DNA of 64,000 nucleotides from Salarchaeum sp. JOR-1 (GCF_007833275.1 NZ_CP042241.1:1736001-1800000); one strand, 5' to 3'. Positions 34,770 to 44,822 are shown, numbered from the stretch's first letter. Program-made: numbers and translations. The notes: a model not told the origin generated them from the letters alone.

Positions 34770-36104
34770 ATGGGAACTCGGCGCAACGCGCAGGAGTCCG
34801 TGCCGGCGGGCGGACGGCTCGTCAGCCGGACCCGCCGACTCGACGACACGCCGCTCGCGGCGCTCGTGCGAACCGCGGAACGCCCGCACGCCGTCTGGAC
34901 CGCGCCCGACGAACCCGCGCTTCTCGCCCGCGGCGCGGCCGCGTTCGTCACCGCCAGCGGAACCGACCGCTTCGCGTCCGTGCGCGAGCAGGCCGCGACA
35001 GTCTTCGCATCCATCGACCGCCCCGATGCCGCGCCACGGGCCGCCCGCCCGCGGTTCGTCGGCGGCTTCTCCTTCCACGACCGCCACGACGCCACCGGCG
35101 TCTGGGACGGCTTCCCCGGCGCGGGCTTCGTCCTGCCGCACGTCCAGTTCACCGCCACCGGTGACACGACCTACCTCACCGTGAACGAGTACGGCGCGGA
35201 CGCCACGCCCGCGTCCGTCAACCGCACGCTCGACACCGTCGCCGCCGACGCCCGGGACGCGACCCGGGGGGAACTCGACGCACCCCCGGGCGTCCGAGAG
35301 ACGGAGCGCACCACCGACCGCGAGACCTGGCGCGACCAGGTCGAACAGGTCGTCGAACGCATCGACTCCGGCGACCTAGAGAAGGCCGTGCTCGCGCAGT
35401 CGCTCCGCGCGGAACTCGACGGCGCGTTCTCGCTCCCCGACGCCTTCGACCGGCTCGGCGACGCCTATCCCGACTGCTTCCGGTTCGCGTTCCGCGCGAA
35501 CGGCGGCCGGACGTTCTTCGGCGCGACCCCCGAACGCCTCGTCACCCGCCACGGCGGCCGGCTGGAGACCGGCGCGCTCGCCTCCACCGTCCCCCGCGGC
35601 GACACGCCCGCCGAGGACGACGCGCTCGAAGCCGACCTCAGCAGCTCGGAGAAATACCAGCACGAACATCAGTTGGTCGCGGACAGCATCCGCGCCCAGC
35701 TCGACGGCCACGCGCGGAACGTCGTGACCGGCGACCAGCAGGTACGGAAACTCGCGACCGTCCAGCACCTCTTCACGCCCATCAGCGCCGACACCGACGA
35801 ACACGTCCTCGACCTCGTGGCCGCACTCCACCCCACGCCCGCCGTCGGCGGCCTCCCGCCGGACGCCGCGCTGGACGCGATCCGGGAGATAGAGACGTTC
35901 GATCGCGGCTGGTACGCCGCCCCCGTCGGTTGGTTCGACGCGAACGGGGACGGCACGTTCGCGGTCGCGATTCGCTCCGCCGTCGCGGACGACCGTGCGG
36001 CCACGCTGTTCGCGGGTAACGGCATCGTCGCGGACTCCGACCCCGACGCCGAGTGGGAGGAAGTCCTCCTCAAGTACCGGCCGGTGCTGGACGCGCTCGA
36101 ATGA
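34770..36104 (+). CDS. menF: Isochorismate synthase MenF
   Basis: This 444-residue enzyme converts chorismate to isochorismate, the first committed step of menaquinone synthesis. The chorismate-binding domain occupies the C-terminal 260 residues. It shows EKAVLAQSL, FFGATPERLV, ETGALASTVPRGD, KYQHEHQLV, LHPTPAVGG and the final GNGIVADSDPDAEWEE. The last supplies the magnesium-binding acidic residues. The N-terminal part is the variable domain of the family. The stop overlaps the menD start (ATGA), so menF and menD form one transcriptional unit. Confidence 0.93.
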   Translation: MGTRRNAQESVPAGGRLVSRTRRLDDTPLAALVRTAERPHAVWTAPDEPALLARGAAAFVTASGTDRFASVREQAATVFASIDRPDAAPRAARPRFVGGFSFHDRHDATGVWDGFPGAGFVLPHVQFTATGDTTYLTVNEYGADATPASVNRTLDTVAADARDATRGELDAPPGVRETERTTDRETWRDQVEQVVERIDSGDLEKAVLAQSLRAELDGAFSLPDAFDRLGDAYPDCFRFAFRANGGRTFFGATPERLVTRHGGRLETGALASTVPRGDTPAEDDALEADLSSSEKYQHEHQLVADSIRAQLDGHARNVVTGDQQVRKLATVQHLFTPISADTDEHVLDLVAALHPTPAVGGLPPDAALDAIREIETFDRGWYAAPVGWFDANGDGTFAVAIRSAVADDRAATLFAGNGIVADSDPDAEWEEVLLKYRPVLDALE

Positions 36105-37846
36105 CCGCCCCCAATCGGAGCACGCTGTTCGCGCGCGCCGTCGTCGACGAACTCGCGAACGCCGGCGTCGAATCCGTCTGCATCGCACCCGGCAGTCGCT
36201 CCACGCCGCTGACCGTCGCGTTCGACGCGCACGACGATATTCGCGTGTTCAGCCACCTCGACGAACGCGCCGCGGCGTTCTTCGCGCTCGGCCGCGCGAA
36301 ACGCACCGGCCGCCCGACGCCCGTCGTCACCACCTCCGGCACCGCGACCGCGAACCTCCACCCGGCCGTGATGGAGGCCGCCCAAGCCCGCGTTCCGCTC
36401 CTCCTGCTCACCGCCGACCGCCCCGCCGAACTCCGGGACAGCGGCGCGAACCAGACCGTCGACCAGGAGAAACTCTACGGGAGTTCCGTCCAGTTCTACA
36501 AAGACCTCCCCGAGCCGAACGCCGAACCGCGCCGCCTGCGCGCCGTCCGCACGACGGTGCACCGCGCGCTCGCGGAATCCCGGGGCGCGAACCCCGGCCC
36601 CGTTCACCTGAACTGTCCGTTCCAGAAGCCCCTCGAACCCACGGACGCGGAGCCGCCGCACGCCGTTCCCGACGACTTCGCCGACCGGTATCCGCTCGCC
36701 GCCCGTGGCCGGAACGGCCCGTTCGTCACCCGTCACGCGGGCGAAACGCATCCCGGCGAGCAGTCGCTCGACCGGCTCGCGGCCCTCGTCGCGGACGCCG
36801 AGCGCGGCCTCGTCGTCGCCGGCCCGACCGACCACCCCGACGCAGCCAGCGAAATCGGCCGGCTCGCGGACACGCTCGGGTATCCCGTGCTCGCCGACCC
36901 GCTCTCCGGCCTCCGATTCGGCGGGTACACCGAACGCGTGCCGACGCTCGGCGGGTACGACGGCTACCTCGACGAGCGCGTCACCGCCGACTGGCCCAGT
37001 CCCGACCTCGTCCTGCGGTTCGGTGCGTCACCGACCTCGAAGCCGCTCCGGAACTACCTCGCGCGCGCCGACGCCCGCCAGGCGCTCGTCGACCCCGCCG
37101 GCGGCTGGCGGGAGGCCTCGTTCACCGCGAGCGACCTCGTCGTCAGCGACCCCGCGCCGCTCGCCCGCCGCCTCGCCGAGCGCGGCGACGACCGGGGCGC
37201 GGACTGGCCGGAACTCCGCCTCGCCGAACGCGCGCACTGGGACGCCGTCGCGGACGCCGACCGCCTGGAGGGCGCGATAGCCCGCGAGGTCGTCGCGTCC
37301 GCGCCCGACCCCTCGACGGTGTTCGTCTCGAACTCGATGCCCGTTCGGGACATCGACCGGTTCGCCCGCCCCCGGGACGCCGACGTGTCCGTGCTCGCGA
37401 ACCGCGGCGCGTCCGGCATCGACGGCGTCACCTCCACCGCGCTCGGCGCGGGGAGCGCGACGGACGCCCCCCTCATTCTGCTCACCGGCGACCTCGCGTA
37501 CTACCACGACATGAACGGCCTGCTCGCGCTCGCGCGCTGCGACCAGTCCGCCACTATCGTCCTCGTGAACAACGACGGCGGCGGCATCTTCCACATGCTC
37601 CCCATCGAGGACTTCGACCCGCCGTTCCAGGGGCAGTTCAAGACCCCGCACGGCCTCGACTTCGAACCCACGAGCGACCTCTACGGCTTCGACTACGCCC
37701 GCACCGACTACGACGGCTTCCCAGAGCGCTACCGCGCCAGCCTCACGAGCGAGGGAACCCAGGTCATCGAAGTCGTGACCGACGCCGAAGCGAGCCACCG
37801 ACGCCGCGAGGAACTCCGCGAGCGCGTGGTCGCTGCCCTCTCGTGA
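36101..37846 (+). CDS. menD: SEPHCHC synthase MenD
   Basis: This 581-residue thiamine-diphosphate enzyme joins isochorismate and 2-oxoglutarate to make 2-succinyl-5-enolpyruvyl-6-hydroxy-3-cyclohexene-1-carboxylate. The N-terminal pyrimidine-binding domain contains CIAPGSRSTPLTVAF and SHLDERAAAFFALG, where the glutamate activates thiamine. The C-terminal domain has the cofactor motif LTGDLAYYHDMNGLL and VNNDGGGIFHMLP. Length and motif order match bacterial MenD. The ATG at 36101 overlaps the menF stop. Confidence 0.94.
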   Translation: MTAPNRSTLFARAVVDELANAGVESVCIAPGSRSTPLTVAFDAHDDIRVFSHLDERAAAFFALGRAKRTGRPTPVVTTSGTATANLHPAVMEAAQARVPLLLLTADRPAELRDSGANQTVDQEKLYGSSVQFYKDLPEPNAEPRRLRAVRTTVHRALAESRGANPGPVHLNCPFQKPLEPTDAEPPHAVPDDFADRYPLAARGRNGPFVTRHAGETHPGEQSLDRLAALVADAERGLVVAGPTDHPDAASEIGRLADTLGYPVLADPLSGLRFGGYTERVPTLGGYDGYLDERVTADWPSPDLVLRFGASPTSKPLRNYLARADARQALVDPAGGWREASFTASDLVVSDPAPLARRLAERGDDRGADWPELRLAERAHWDAVADADRLEGAIAREVVASAPDPSTVFVSNSMPVRDIDRFARPRDADVSVLANRGASGIDGVTSTALGAGSATDAPLILLTGDLAYYHDMNGLLALARCDQSATIVLVNNDGGGIFHMLPIEDFDPPFQGQFKTPHGLDFEPTSDLYGFDYARTDYDGFPERYRASLTSEGTQVIEVVTDAEASHRRREELRERVVAALS

Positions 37847-37901
37847 CACGAGCGCGCCCGCCTCCCTGGCCGTTTAAGCCGGTCGTGCGCGTCCCTCGGC
37901 T

Positions 37902-38492
37902 ATGAGCACGCACAGCGAGTCGGAGTGGTTCGGGTCGGACGCCGTCGCCGCGGTCTACCGCGTGCAATTCCTCCTGCTGATACTGTTCGTCGGAGCGATC
38001 CCGATTGTCGGAACCGCGCTCGCCGCGCCCTGGTACGTCTCCGTCGCCATCGCCGCCGTCGCGCTCGCCGTCCTCGGACTGGTCTGGTGGTGGGCGGGCG
38101 CGTACGAGCGAACCGTCGGCTACCGGTTCGGCGACGACGAGTTCGAGGCGCGTGGCGGCGTCTTCTTCCGCTCGAAGAGTACGGTTCCCTACGCCCGCAT
38201 CACGAACGTCGAGACCAAACAGGGCCCTGTACTCCGGTACTTCGGCGTCGGGTCGGTCGCGGTTCAGACCGCCGGTCGCTCCGGCCAGACCACCGCCGAG
38301 GTCACCGTGAGCGCCATCACCGACTACGAGGACGTTCGCGACCGGCTCGTCGAGCGCGTGCGCGCCGAACGGAGCGCGGGTGACGCCACCGGAAACGAAC
38401 CGCGGCCGTCTGGCGGGGACGCGACGCTCGACGACGTGCTCGCGGAACTCGAGCGCATCCGCGGCGTCCTCGACGACCGGGACGGCGAGTAG
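37902..38492 (+). CDS. PH-domain (bPH2/YdbS-like) membrane protein
   Basis: This is a 196-residue protein. Two helices (about residues 22-40 and 46-66) form a membrane hairpin, followed by a bacterial pleckstrin-homology-like domain. In that domain, VPYARITNVETKQGPVLRYFG and GVGSVAVQTAGRSG are typical of the YdbS/YdbT family. The C-terminal 55 residues are acidic and helical (DDVLAELERIRGVL). The function is unknown. It sits between menD and menB on the same strand but has no evident role in quinone synthesis beyond being membrane-bound. Confidence 0.8.
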   Translation: MSTHSESEWFGSDAVAAVYRVQFLLLILFVGAIPIVGTALAAPWYVSVAIAAVALAVLGLVWWWAGAYERTVGYRFGDDEFEARGGVFFRSKSTVPYARITNVETKQGPVLRYFGVGSVAVQTAGRSGQTTAEVTVSAITDYEDVRDRLVERVRAERSAGDATGNEPRPSGGDATLDDVLAELERIRGVLDDRDGE

Positions 38493-38527
38493 GGAAGCTT
38501 TTTGCGCGCTTGCCCGGGAGTGCGAGT

Positions 38528-39472
38528 ATGGTCTCTGAACTCTTCGACCCCGACCGCTGGGAGCAGGTCGAGGGCTTCGACTTCCGCGACATCACGTACC
38601 ACCGCGGGACGGACGTGGACGCCGTGCGCGTCGCGTTCGACCGCCCGGAGAAACGCAACGCGTTCCGCCCCGGCACCGTGGACGAACTCGCGACCGCGCT
38701 TGACCACGCGAAACGCCAGACCGACATCGGCTGTGTCCTCCTCACCGGCAACGGCCCCAGCCCCACGGACGGCGGCTGGGCGTTCTGCTCGGGGGGCGAC
38801 CAGTCCGTCCGCGGCGAATCCGGCTACGAGTACCAGGGCGAGGACGAAAACCCGGATCAAAGAGACGGGGCCAGTCGAGCGGCGGAGCCGCGAGACGGAA
38901 ACCCGGGCCCGGGCGAGGCCGGCCGCCTCCACATTCTCGAGGTTCAGCGCGCCATCCGCTTCATGCCCAAGCCCGTCGTCGCCGTCGTCCCCGGGTGGGC
39001 CGTCGGCGGCGGCCACAGCCTCCACGTCGTCTGCGACATCACGCTCGCCAGCGACGATCACGCGAAGTTCCTCCAGACCGACCCCGACGTCGCCTCGTTC
39101 GACGCCGGGTTCGGCTCCGCCTACCTCGCCAAACAGGTCGGCCAGAAGAAGGCCCGCGAGGTGTTCTTCCGCGGGAAGACCTACAGCGCCGCGGAAGCCG
39201 CCGACATGGGCATGGTGAACGAAGCCGTCCCCCACGACGACCTGGAGGACGTGGCGCTCGACTGGGCGGACGAGATGAGCCGGAAGAGCCCCACCGCTAT
39301 TCGCATGCTCAAGTACGCCTTCAACATGGCCGACGACGGTATGGTCGGCCAGCAGGTCTTCGCCGGCGAAGCCACCCGCCTCGGGTACATGACCGACGAA
39401 GCCCGCGAGGGACGGGAAGCCTTCCTCGAAGACCGCGACCCCGACTTCGACGACTACCCCTGGTACTACTAA
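38528..39472 (+). CDS. menB: 1,4-dihydroxy-2-naphthoyl-CoA synthase MenB
   Basis: This 314-residue crotonase-fold enzyme closes the second ring of the menaquinone precursor. FCSGGDQSVRG (about residue 90) forms part of the oxyanion hole and substrate pocket. VVPGWAVGGGHSLHVVCD is the second oxyanion segment, and SFDAGFGSAYLAKQVG is a MenB signature. The C-terminus ends in DDYPWYY. Compared with the family there is a hydrophilic insertion after YEYQGEDE (about residues 105-128) that falls in a surface loop. A T tract follows the stop. Confidence 0.92.
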   Translation: MVSELFDPDRWEQVEGFDFRDITYHRGTDVDAVRVAFDRPEKRNAFRPGTVDELATALDHAKRQTDIGCVLLTGNGPSPTDGGWAFCSGGDQSVRGESGYEYQGEDENPDQRDGASRAAEPRDGNPGPGEAGRLHILEVQRAIRFMPKPVVAVVPGWAVGGGHSLHVVCDITLASDDHAKFLQTDPDVASFDAGFGSAYLAKQVGQKKAREVFFRGKTYSAAEAADMGMVNEAVPHDDLEDVALDWADEMSRKSPTAIRMLKYAFNMADDGMVGQQVFAGEATRLGYMTDEAREGREAFLEDRDPDFDDYPWYY

Positions 39473-39477
39473 CCGGG

Positions 39478-39484
39478 TTTTTTT
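39478..39484 (+). terminator. Oligo-T terminator after menB
   Basis: Seven T residues follow the menB stop by five bases, preceded by CCGGG. This is consistent with archaeal T-tract termination. Confidence 0.65.
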
Positions 39485-39970
39485 CGGGTTCGGGTCAGCT
39501 TCGCCGACCGCTCACCGCAAACACGGCCACTATCCGCGAGAAGCGCTGTTTCTCGCGATACAGCCGGGACGCGGCGCGTTCTGGCGATCAAGAGAGCGGT
39601 CGCCGGAGGCGACCGGTACGGTACCGGTAGGTGGAAAGCGGGACACCGGCTTCCGTGATGGGGTCGGGGGCGTCCCAACCTAGTTTCGCGCGTCGCGGTC
39701 AGAGACGTAGGGACTGCAGAGTAGGACAGACTGCAGGAGGGGACGAGGGGGAATCGTCCCGATGTGTCCGAATCGCCGCGCACCGGGCGCGTCCACGCGG
39801 GGCCGCTACGGAGCCACGCGAACGCCCGACGGCGGCGGCGCCAGTCAGTGCGTATCGGGTCAGTCAGGCGAACGACGGGGGTCGTTCGCACTCCCGTAGC
39901 GAGCGTGACACGGGGAGCGTGTCACACCTACCCCGTTCACCCGCCTCCGTGTTAACTCCGCCCCGGATTC
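39485..39970. other. Intergenic region between menB and the MFS gene
   Basis: No gene is supported. Open frames here have no domains. A GTGACAC/GTGTCAC inverted repeat lies at about 39904-39925 and may be the transcript end of the convergent MFS gene. The rest is GC-rich spacer without recognised repeats or RNA genes. Confidence 0.5.
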
Positions 39971-41299
39971 TCAGTTCGTGGGACTAGTGTCGAGGGCGTC
40001 GAGCGCGAGCACGACCGCCGCGCCGGCGACGACGAGCAGGGCGGCGACCGCGAACGCCGAGACGTAGTCGTACGCGGACGCGAGCCAGCCGCCGAGAAGA
40101 CCGCCGACGCCGCCTGCAGCCGAGGACAGCGCGGTGTAGAGGCCGAGCGCGGCCCCGCGGTTGGTCGGCCCGGCATACCGGGCGACGAGCGAGTTCGCGG
40201 TGACGGCGATGACCGCCCAGGAGAGACCGACGAGCGCGAACAGGCCGGCGACGGCGACCAGGCCGGCGGCTGTCGAGGCCTGGACGGCGTATCCGACGGC
40301 AGCGACGACGGGGAAGACGACGGCGCGCAGGCCGAGCGCGCCTGACTGGAGGCGGCGGAGGTCGTAGCGGTCGGCGAGCTCGCCGGCGCCGACGTAGAAC
40401 ACGGCGGACGCGAGGCTCGAGACGACGTAGAGCGCGAACACGGCGTCGTCCCCGAACCCCGCGTTCGTGAGGAAGTCCGGGAGGGGCGCGCTGAACACGG
40501 AGAACCCCGCGAAGAAGACGGAGACGGCGGCGAAGTACAGCAGGAGCGGGCGGCTGACGCCGGTGAGGAGGTCGCGCGGACTGGCGCTGCGGGCGAGCGA
40601 GACGACGCGCCCGGGAAGGAGCGGGGAGAAGACGCTGCGAACGGCGCGCCGGGACGGACGGCGCCGGAGGCGGCCCCGCAACCCGCGCGTGCCGGGTTCG
40701 GTCGGGAGCGCGCTCGCGGCCGCGACCGCGCAGACGAGAACGATACCCGCACAGAGCCAGAGGAGCGCGCGCTGGGTCTCGATGGGGTTCAGATGCTCGC
40801 CGACGACGAGCGTCCACGCCGACCCGAGCACGAGGCCGACGGTCCAGCCGTACCCCTGGTACTTGTTGAGGCGGGCGATGCGGCCGTTCCAGCGGTGTTG
40901 GGGGGCGTCCGCGATGACGAGCGTGGTGAATACGGGGGTGACTGCGGCGACGAACAGCCAGAGCGCCGCGTCCGCGACGACGACCGCTGCGACAGACCCG
41001 AGGAGCGGGAGGGCCGCGAACGCGACCGCGATGCCGGCGAACCCGACGAGGACGATGGTGCGCTGGTGGCCGAACTGATCGGTGATCGGGCCGACCGCGA
41101 GCGAGCTCGGAGCCATCGCCATCGAGGTGGCGAACCAGAGCACGCCGAGCGCGACGGCGTCCCCGCCGAGTTGGACGACGTAGAGCGGAACGAGGAGGCT
41201 GGCGACGCCGATAGCGACGTTCGCGCCGCCCCACGCGTACAGCCAGCGCTCTCCCCGCGGTGCGCGCTCGGGTTCGATGTCGGCGGCCGTGTCGGACAC
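39971..41299 (-). CDS. MFS transporter
   Basis: This is a 442-residue permease with twelve predicted helices in two halves. The first-half cytosolic loop (VGPITDQFGHQRTIVLVG) and second-half loop (GELADRYDLRRLQSGALG) are MFS-type. A central cytosolic segment of about 60 residues is basic (RGLRGRLRRRPSRR). A GTG at 41299 gives a short acidic N-terminus before helix 1; an ATG at 41374 would add 25 unconvincing residues. It diverges from menA and may export a hydrophobic compound. A link to quinones is only positional. Confidence 0.82.
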   Translation of the reverse strand: MSDTAADIEPERAPRGERWLYAWGGANVAIGVASLLVPLYVVQLGGDAVALGVLWFATSMAMAPSSLAVGPITDQFGHQRTIVLVGFAGIAVAFAALPLLGSVAAVVVADAALWLFVAAVTPVFTTLVIADAPQHRWNGRIARLNKYQGYGWTVGLVLGSAWTLVVGEHLNPIETQRALLWLCAGIVLVCAVAAASALPTEPGTRGLRGRLRRRPSRRAVRSVFSPLLPGRVVSLARSASPRDLLTGVSRPLLLYFAAVSVFFAGFSVFSAPLPDFLTNAGFGDDAVFALYVVSSLASAVFYVGAGELADRYDLRRLQSGALGLRAVVFPVVAAVGYAVQASTAAGLVAVAGLFALVGLSWAVIAVTANSLVARYAGPTNRGAALGLYTALSSAAGGVGGLLGGWLASAYDYVSAFAVAALLVVAGAAVVLALDALDTSPTN

Positions 41300-41386
41300 G
41301 CTCCGAGGCTCCGAGCGCCGCCGGGAAAAACCGCACGGGGTCGGACAATCGCAGGCGCTTTCCTCCACCGTCACGAACCCCGGCGT

Positions 41387-42319
41387 ATGTCAGAAGCGGA
41401 CATCTCGCGGACGCGCGCGTGGGTGACGGCGGCGCGCCCGCACACGTTCCCGGCCGCCGCCGCGCCCGTCGTCGTCGGGGTCGGCCTCGCGCTCCGAGAC
41501 GGCGTGTTCGCACCGCTACCGGCGCTCGCGGCGCTCGTCGGGTCGCTGCTCATCCAGATCGGCACGAACTTCGCGAACGACTACTACGACGCCGTGCAGG
41601 GCGCGGACACGGAAGACCGCGAGGGGTTCACGCGGGTGACCGCGAGCGGCCTCATCCGCCCGGACGAGGTGAAGCGCGCGATGTACGGAACGTTCGCCGC
41701 CGCCATCCTCCTCGGAACCTACCTCGTGTACGTCGGCGGTATCCCGATCCTCGTCATCGGCCTGCTCTCCGTCGCGTCCGGCATCGCGTACACGGGCGGC
41801 CCCTACCCGCTGGGGTATCACGGACTCGGCGATCTGTTCGTGTTCGTCTTCTTCGGCGTCGTCGCCGTCGTCGGCACGTACTACGTGCAGGCCGCCTCCC
41901 TGGTCGCGGGCGCGGTCCCGCTCTGGGTTCCCGCGGGAACCGTCACCGTCGACGCCTTCGTGGCGAGCGTTCCCGTGGGAGCGATCGCGACGAACGTCCT
42001 CGTCGTGAACAACGTCCGCGACCGCGAGGAGGACGCCCGAACGGGGAAGACCACGCTCGCCGTCCGGTTCGGCTACGCGTTCAGCCGCGCCCAGTACGTC
42101 GCGCTGTTCGCGCTCGCCTACCTCGCCCCGGGCTGGTTCTACCTCCGCACCGCCGACCTGCTCGTCCTCCTCCCCCTGCTCTCGCTCCCGCTCGCCGCGT
42201 CCGTCACCCGCACCGTCCTCACCGAGACCGCGGGCGACGAACTGAACCCCGCGCTCACCCGGACGGGCCAGACGCTCGCGCTCTACACCGTCCTGTTCGC
42301 GCTCGGACTCGCGCTATGA
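41387..42319 (+). CDS. menA: 1,4-dihydroxy-2-naphthoate polyprenyltransferase MenA
   Basis: This is a 310-residue UbiA-family membrane enzyme that attaches the isoprenoid tail to DHNA. The first aspartate-rich motif [18 protein letters not shown] lies near residue 64, and the second [19 protein letters not shown] near 207. Both bind magnesium-pyrophosphate. About eight hydrophobic helices are seen. The distinctive [19 protein letters not shown] follows MenA sequences. Its stop overlaps menC (ATGA). Confidence 0.93.
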   Translation: MSEADISRTRAWVTAARPHTFPAAAAPVVVGVGLALRDGVFAPLPALAALVGSLLIQIGTNFANDYYDAVQGADTEDREGFTRVTASGLIRPDEVKRAMYGTFAAAILLGTYLVYVGGIPILVIGLLSVASGIAYTGGPYPLGYHGLGDLFVFVFFGVVAVVGTYYVQAASLVAGAVPLWVPAGTVTVDAFVASVPVGAIATNVLVVNNVRDREEDARTGKTTLAVRFGYAFSRAQYVALFALAYLAPGWFYLRTADLLVLLPLLSLPLAASVTRTVLTETAGDELNPALTRTGQTLALYTVLFALGLAL

Positions 42320-43323
42320 TAGAACCGTTCTCACTTCCGCTCGCGTCCCCGCTCGACACCGCCGCCGGCGCCATCACCGAACGCCAGGGGTTCCTCCTCC
42401 GCACCCGCGACGGTCTCGGCGAAGCCACCCCGCTCTCTGGCTGGACCGAGTCCCGCGAGAAATGCCGTGACGCGCTCGAAACCGCGGACGCCGCGCTCCC
42501 CGACTGGCAGGCCGCGCTCGACGCCTGCCGGGGCCGGCCGGCCGCCCGCCACGCCGTCGCGCTCGCGCACCTCGACGCCGCCAGCCGGGCCGAACGGGAA
42601 CCCCTGTACCGCTTCCTCGCGGACGACGACAGCTGGGTCGAGTCGGTGCCCGTGAACGCCACCGTCGGCGACGATTCGGTCGAATCGACGGTCGCGTCCG
42701 CCCGTGAGGCCGTCGCGTCCGGGTTCGACTGCGTGAAGGTGAAGGTCGGCGCGCGAGCCGTTGCGGACGACGTGGAACGCCTCCGCGCGGTGCGAGCAGC
42801 GGTCGGAGCGGACGTGGAACTCCGCGCGGACGCGAACGCGGCCTGGAGCGCCGACGAGGCGAACTACGCGTTCGACGAACTCGCCGGCGATGTCTCCTAC
42901 GTCGAACAGCCGCTCGCGAAGTCCGACCTCGACGGGCACGCGGCGCTCCGCGAACACGACGTGGGCGTCGCGCTCGACGAGACGCTCACCGAGTACGGGG
43001 TTCGCGAGGTGCTCGCTGCCGACGCGGCGGACGCCGTCGTCCTGAAGCCGATGGCGCTCGGCGGCCTCGACCGCGCCCGCGAGGTCGCGCTGACGGCGCG
43101 CGAGGCCGGGGTCGCGGCGGTGGTGACGACGACCGTGGACGCCGTGGTCGCGCGCACCGCCGCCGTCCACCTCGCCGCCAGCCTCCCCGGCGCGCCCGCG
43201 TGCGGTCTCGCCACCGCCAGCCTGCTCGACGCCGACCTCGCGCCCGACCCCGCGCCCGTCGGGGATGGTGAAGTCAGCGTCCCGCAGGATCCCGGGAACC
43301 TCCCGGGGGAGGTGCGGCCGTGA
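42316..43323 (+). CDS. menC: o-Succinylbenzoate synthase MenC
   Basis: This 335-residue enolase-superfamily dehydratase makes o-succinylbenzoate. The barrel carries the catalytic lysine in CVKVKVG (near 140), metal ligands in RADANAAW, SYVEQPL and ALDETLTEYG, and the second lysine in VVLKPMALGG. The start is translationally coupled to menA and its stop overlaps the menE GTG start. The gene order menA-menC-menE supports the specific function over other muconate-lactonizing relatives. Confidence 0.9.
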   Translation: MIEPFSLPLASPLDTAAGAITERQGFLLRTRDGLGEATPLSGWTESREKCRDALETADAALPDWQAALDACRGRPAARHAVALAHLDAASRAEREPLYRFLADDDSWVESVPVNATVGDDSVESTVASAREAVASGFDCVKVKVGARAVADDVERLRAVRAAVGADVELRADANAAWSADEANYAFDELAGDVSYVEQPLAKSDLDGHAALREHDVGVALDETLTEYGVREVLAADAADAVVLKPMALGGLDRAREVALTAREAGVAAVVTTTVDAVVARTAAVHLAASLPGAPACGLATASLLDADLAPDPAPVGDGEVSVPQDPGNLPGEVRP

Positions 43324-44798
43324 GAGACTGGCTCGCCCACCGCGTCCGCGCGTCACCGGACGCGCTCGCGCTCGTGGACGCGGACGCGGGGACGGAGTGG
43401 ACGTTCCGCGACCTCGACGACGCGGTGGCGGAGACCGCGCGCCGCCTCGCGGGACTGGGCGTCGAACCCGGCGACCACGTCGGCGTGCTGATGGAGAACC
43501 GACCGGCGTTCGTCCGCCTCGTCTTCGCCGTCCAGCGAGTCGGCGCGACGCTCGTCCCCCTCAACGCCCGCCTCGCACCCACCGAACTCGCGTCGCAGGT
43601 CGAGACCGCCGACGTCCACGTCGTCGTCACCGAAGCCGAGAGCGAGGGGGACGCCGTCGAAGCCGCCGGAGCCGTGCCCGTCGCGTCCGTCGACCGATCC
43701 GAACACGACGCGGTGGACGCGCTCGACGGACGCGACGCGGCGGTTCCCGAAACCGAGCGGTCGGTCGCGGACACGCTCGCGCTGATGTTCACGTCGGGGA
43801 CGACCGGCGACCCGAAAGCCGTCCGGTTGACGCACGCGAACTTCCTCGCCGCGGCCTCCGCGTCCGCCTTCCGCCTCGGCGTCCTCCCAACCGACCGCTG
43901 GCTCTGCCCGCTCTCGATGTACCACATGGGCGGCCTCTCGGTCGTCCTGCGGAGCGTCCTCTACGGAACCACCGCGGTCGTCCAGCGCGGTTTCGACGCC
44001 GAGCGAGCGCTCGACGCCCTCGACGCCTGCGACTGCACGGGCGTGAGCCTCGTCCCGACGATGCTCCGCCGCATGCTCGACGCCGGCGAGTTCCCCGACC
44101 CGCTCCGCTTCGTCCTCGTCGGCGGCGCTCCCACGCCCGTCGAACTCCGCGAGCAAGCGGTCTCCCGCGGCGTCCCCGTCTATCCGAGTTACGGGATGAC
44201 CGAAGCGGCGTCCCAGATAGCGACCGGCGTCCCCGAGGAGACGGAGGCAGCGCCCGGCTCCGTGGGCCGACCGCTGATGGGGTACGACGTGACGGTCGCC
44301 GGGCCCGAGGGCGAACTCCCGGCGGGCGAGGTCGGCGCGGTACACGTCGCCGGCCCCTCGATCACGCCCGGCTACTACGACGCGCCCGACGCGAACGCCG
44401 ACGCCTTCACCCGGTACGGATTCGACACCGGGGACGCCGGCTACGTCGACGCGAGCGGCCGCCTGCACGTCCTGAACCGGCAGTCCGACCGCATCATCAC
44501 CGGCGGAGAGAACGTCCACCCCGCAGAAGTCCTGGAGGTACTCCGCGACCACCCCGCCGTCGCGGAGGCGGCCGTCGTCGGGGTGGACGACCCGGAGTGG
44601 GGCGAGCGCGTCGCCGCGCTCGTCGTCGCCGACGGGGAGACGGACGCCGACGCGCTTCAGGCGTTCTGCCGGGAGCGTCTCGCGGGCTACAAGGTTCCCC
44701 GAACTATCGCGTTCGCGGACGACCTGCCGCGCACGGCGTCGGGGACGGTCGACCGGGCGGCCGTTCGGGAGGCGCTCGCCGCGGCCGCGGACGTTTAA
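43320..44798 (+). CDS. menE: o-Succinylbenzoate-CoA ligase MenE
   Basis: This is a 492-residue AMP-forming ligase. The phosphate-binding loop LMFTSGTTGDPKAVRL lies near residue 155, YPSYGMTEAASQIATG near 290, the adenylate aspartate in GFDTGDAGYVD near 375, and the hinge in NRQSDRIITGGENVHPAE near 388. The lysine for adenylation is in PRTASGTVDR. It activates o-succinylbenzoate for MenB. The GTG start at 43320 overlaps the menC stop. Confidence 0.92.
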   Translation: MRDWLAHRVRASPDALALVDADAGTEWTFRDLDDAVAETARRLAGLGVEPGDHVGVLMENRPAFVRLVFAVQRVGATLVPLNARLAPTELASQVETADVHVVVTEAESEGDAVEAAGAVPVASVDRSEHDAVDALDGRDAAVPETERSVADTLALMFTSGTTGDPKAVRLTHANFLAAASASAFRLGVLPTDRWLCPLSMYHMGGLSVVLRSVLYGTTAVVQRGFDAERALDALDACDCTGVSLVPTMLRRMLDAGEFPDPLRFVLVGGAPTPVELREQAVSRGVPVYPSYGMTEAASQIATGVPEETEAAPGSVGRPLMGYDVTVAGPEGELPAGEVGAVHVAGPSITPGYYDAPDANADAFTRYGFDTGDAGYVDASGRLHVLNRQSDRIITGGENVHPAEVLEVLRDHPAVAEAAVVGVDDPEWGERVAALVVADGETDADALQAFCRERLAGYKVPRTIAFADDLPRTASGTVDRAAVREALAAAADV

Positions 44799-44822
44799 GT
44801 CGCGGCGCCCGTTTCTCCAGTC

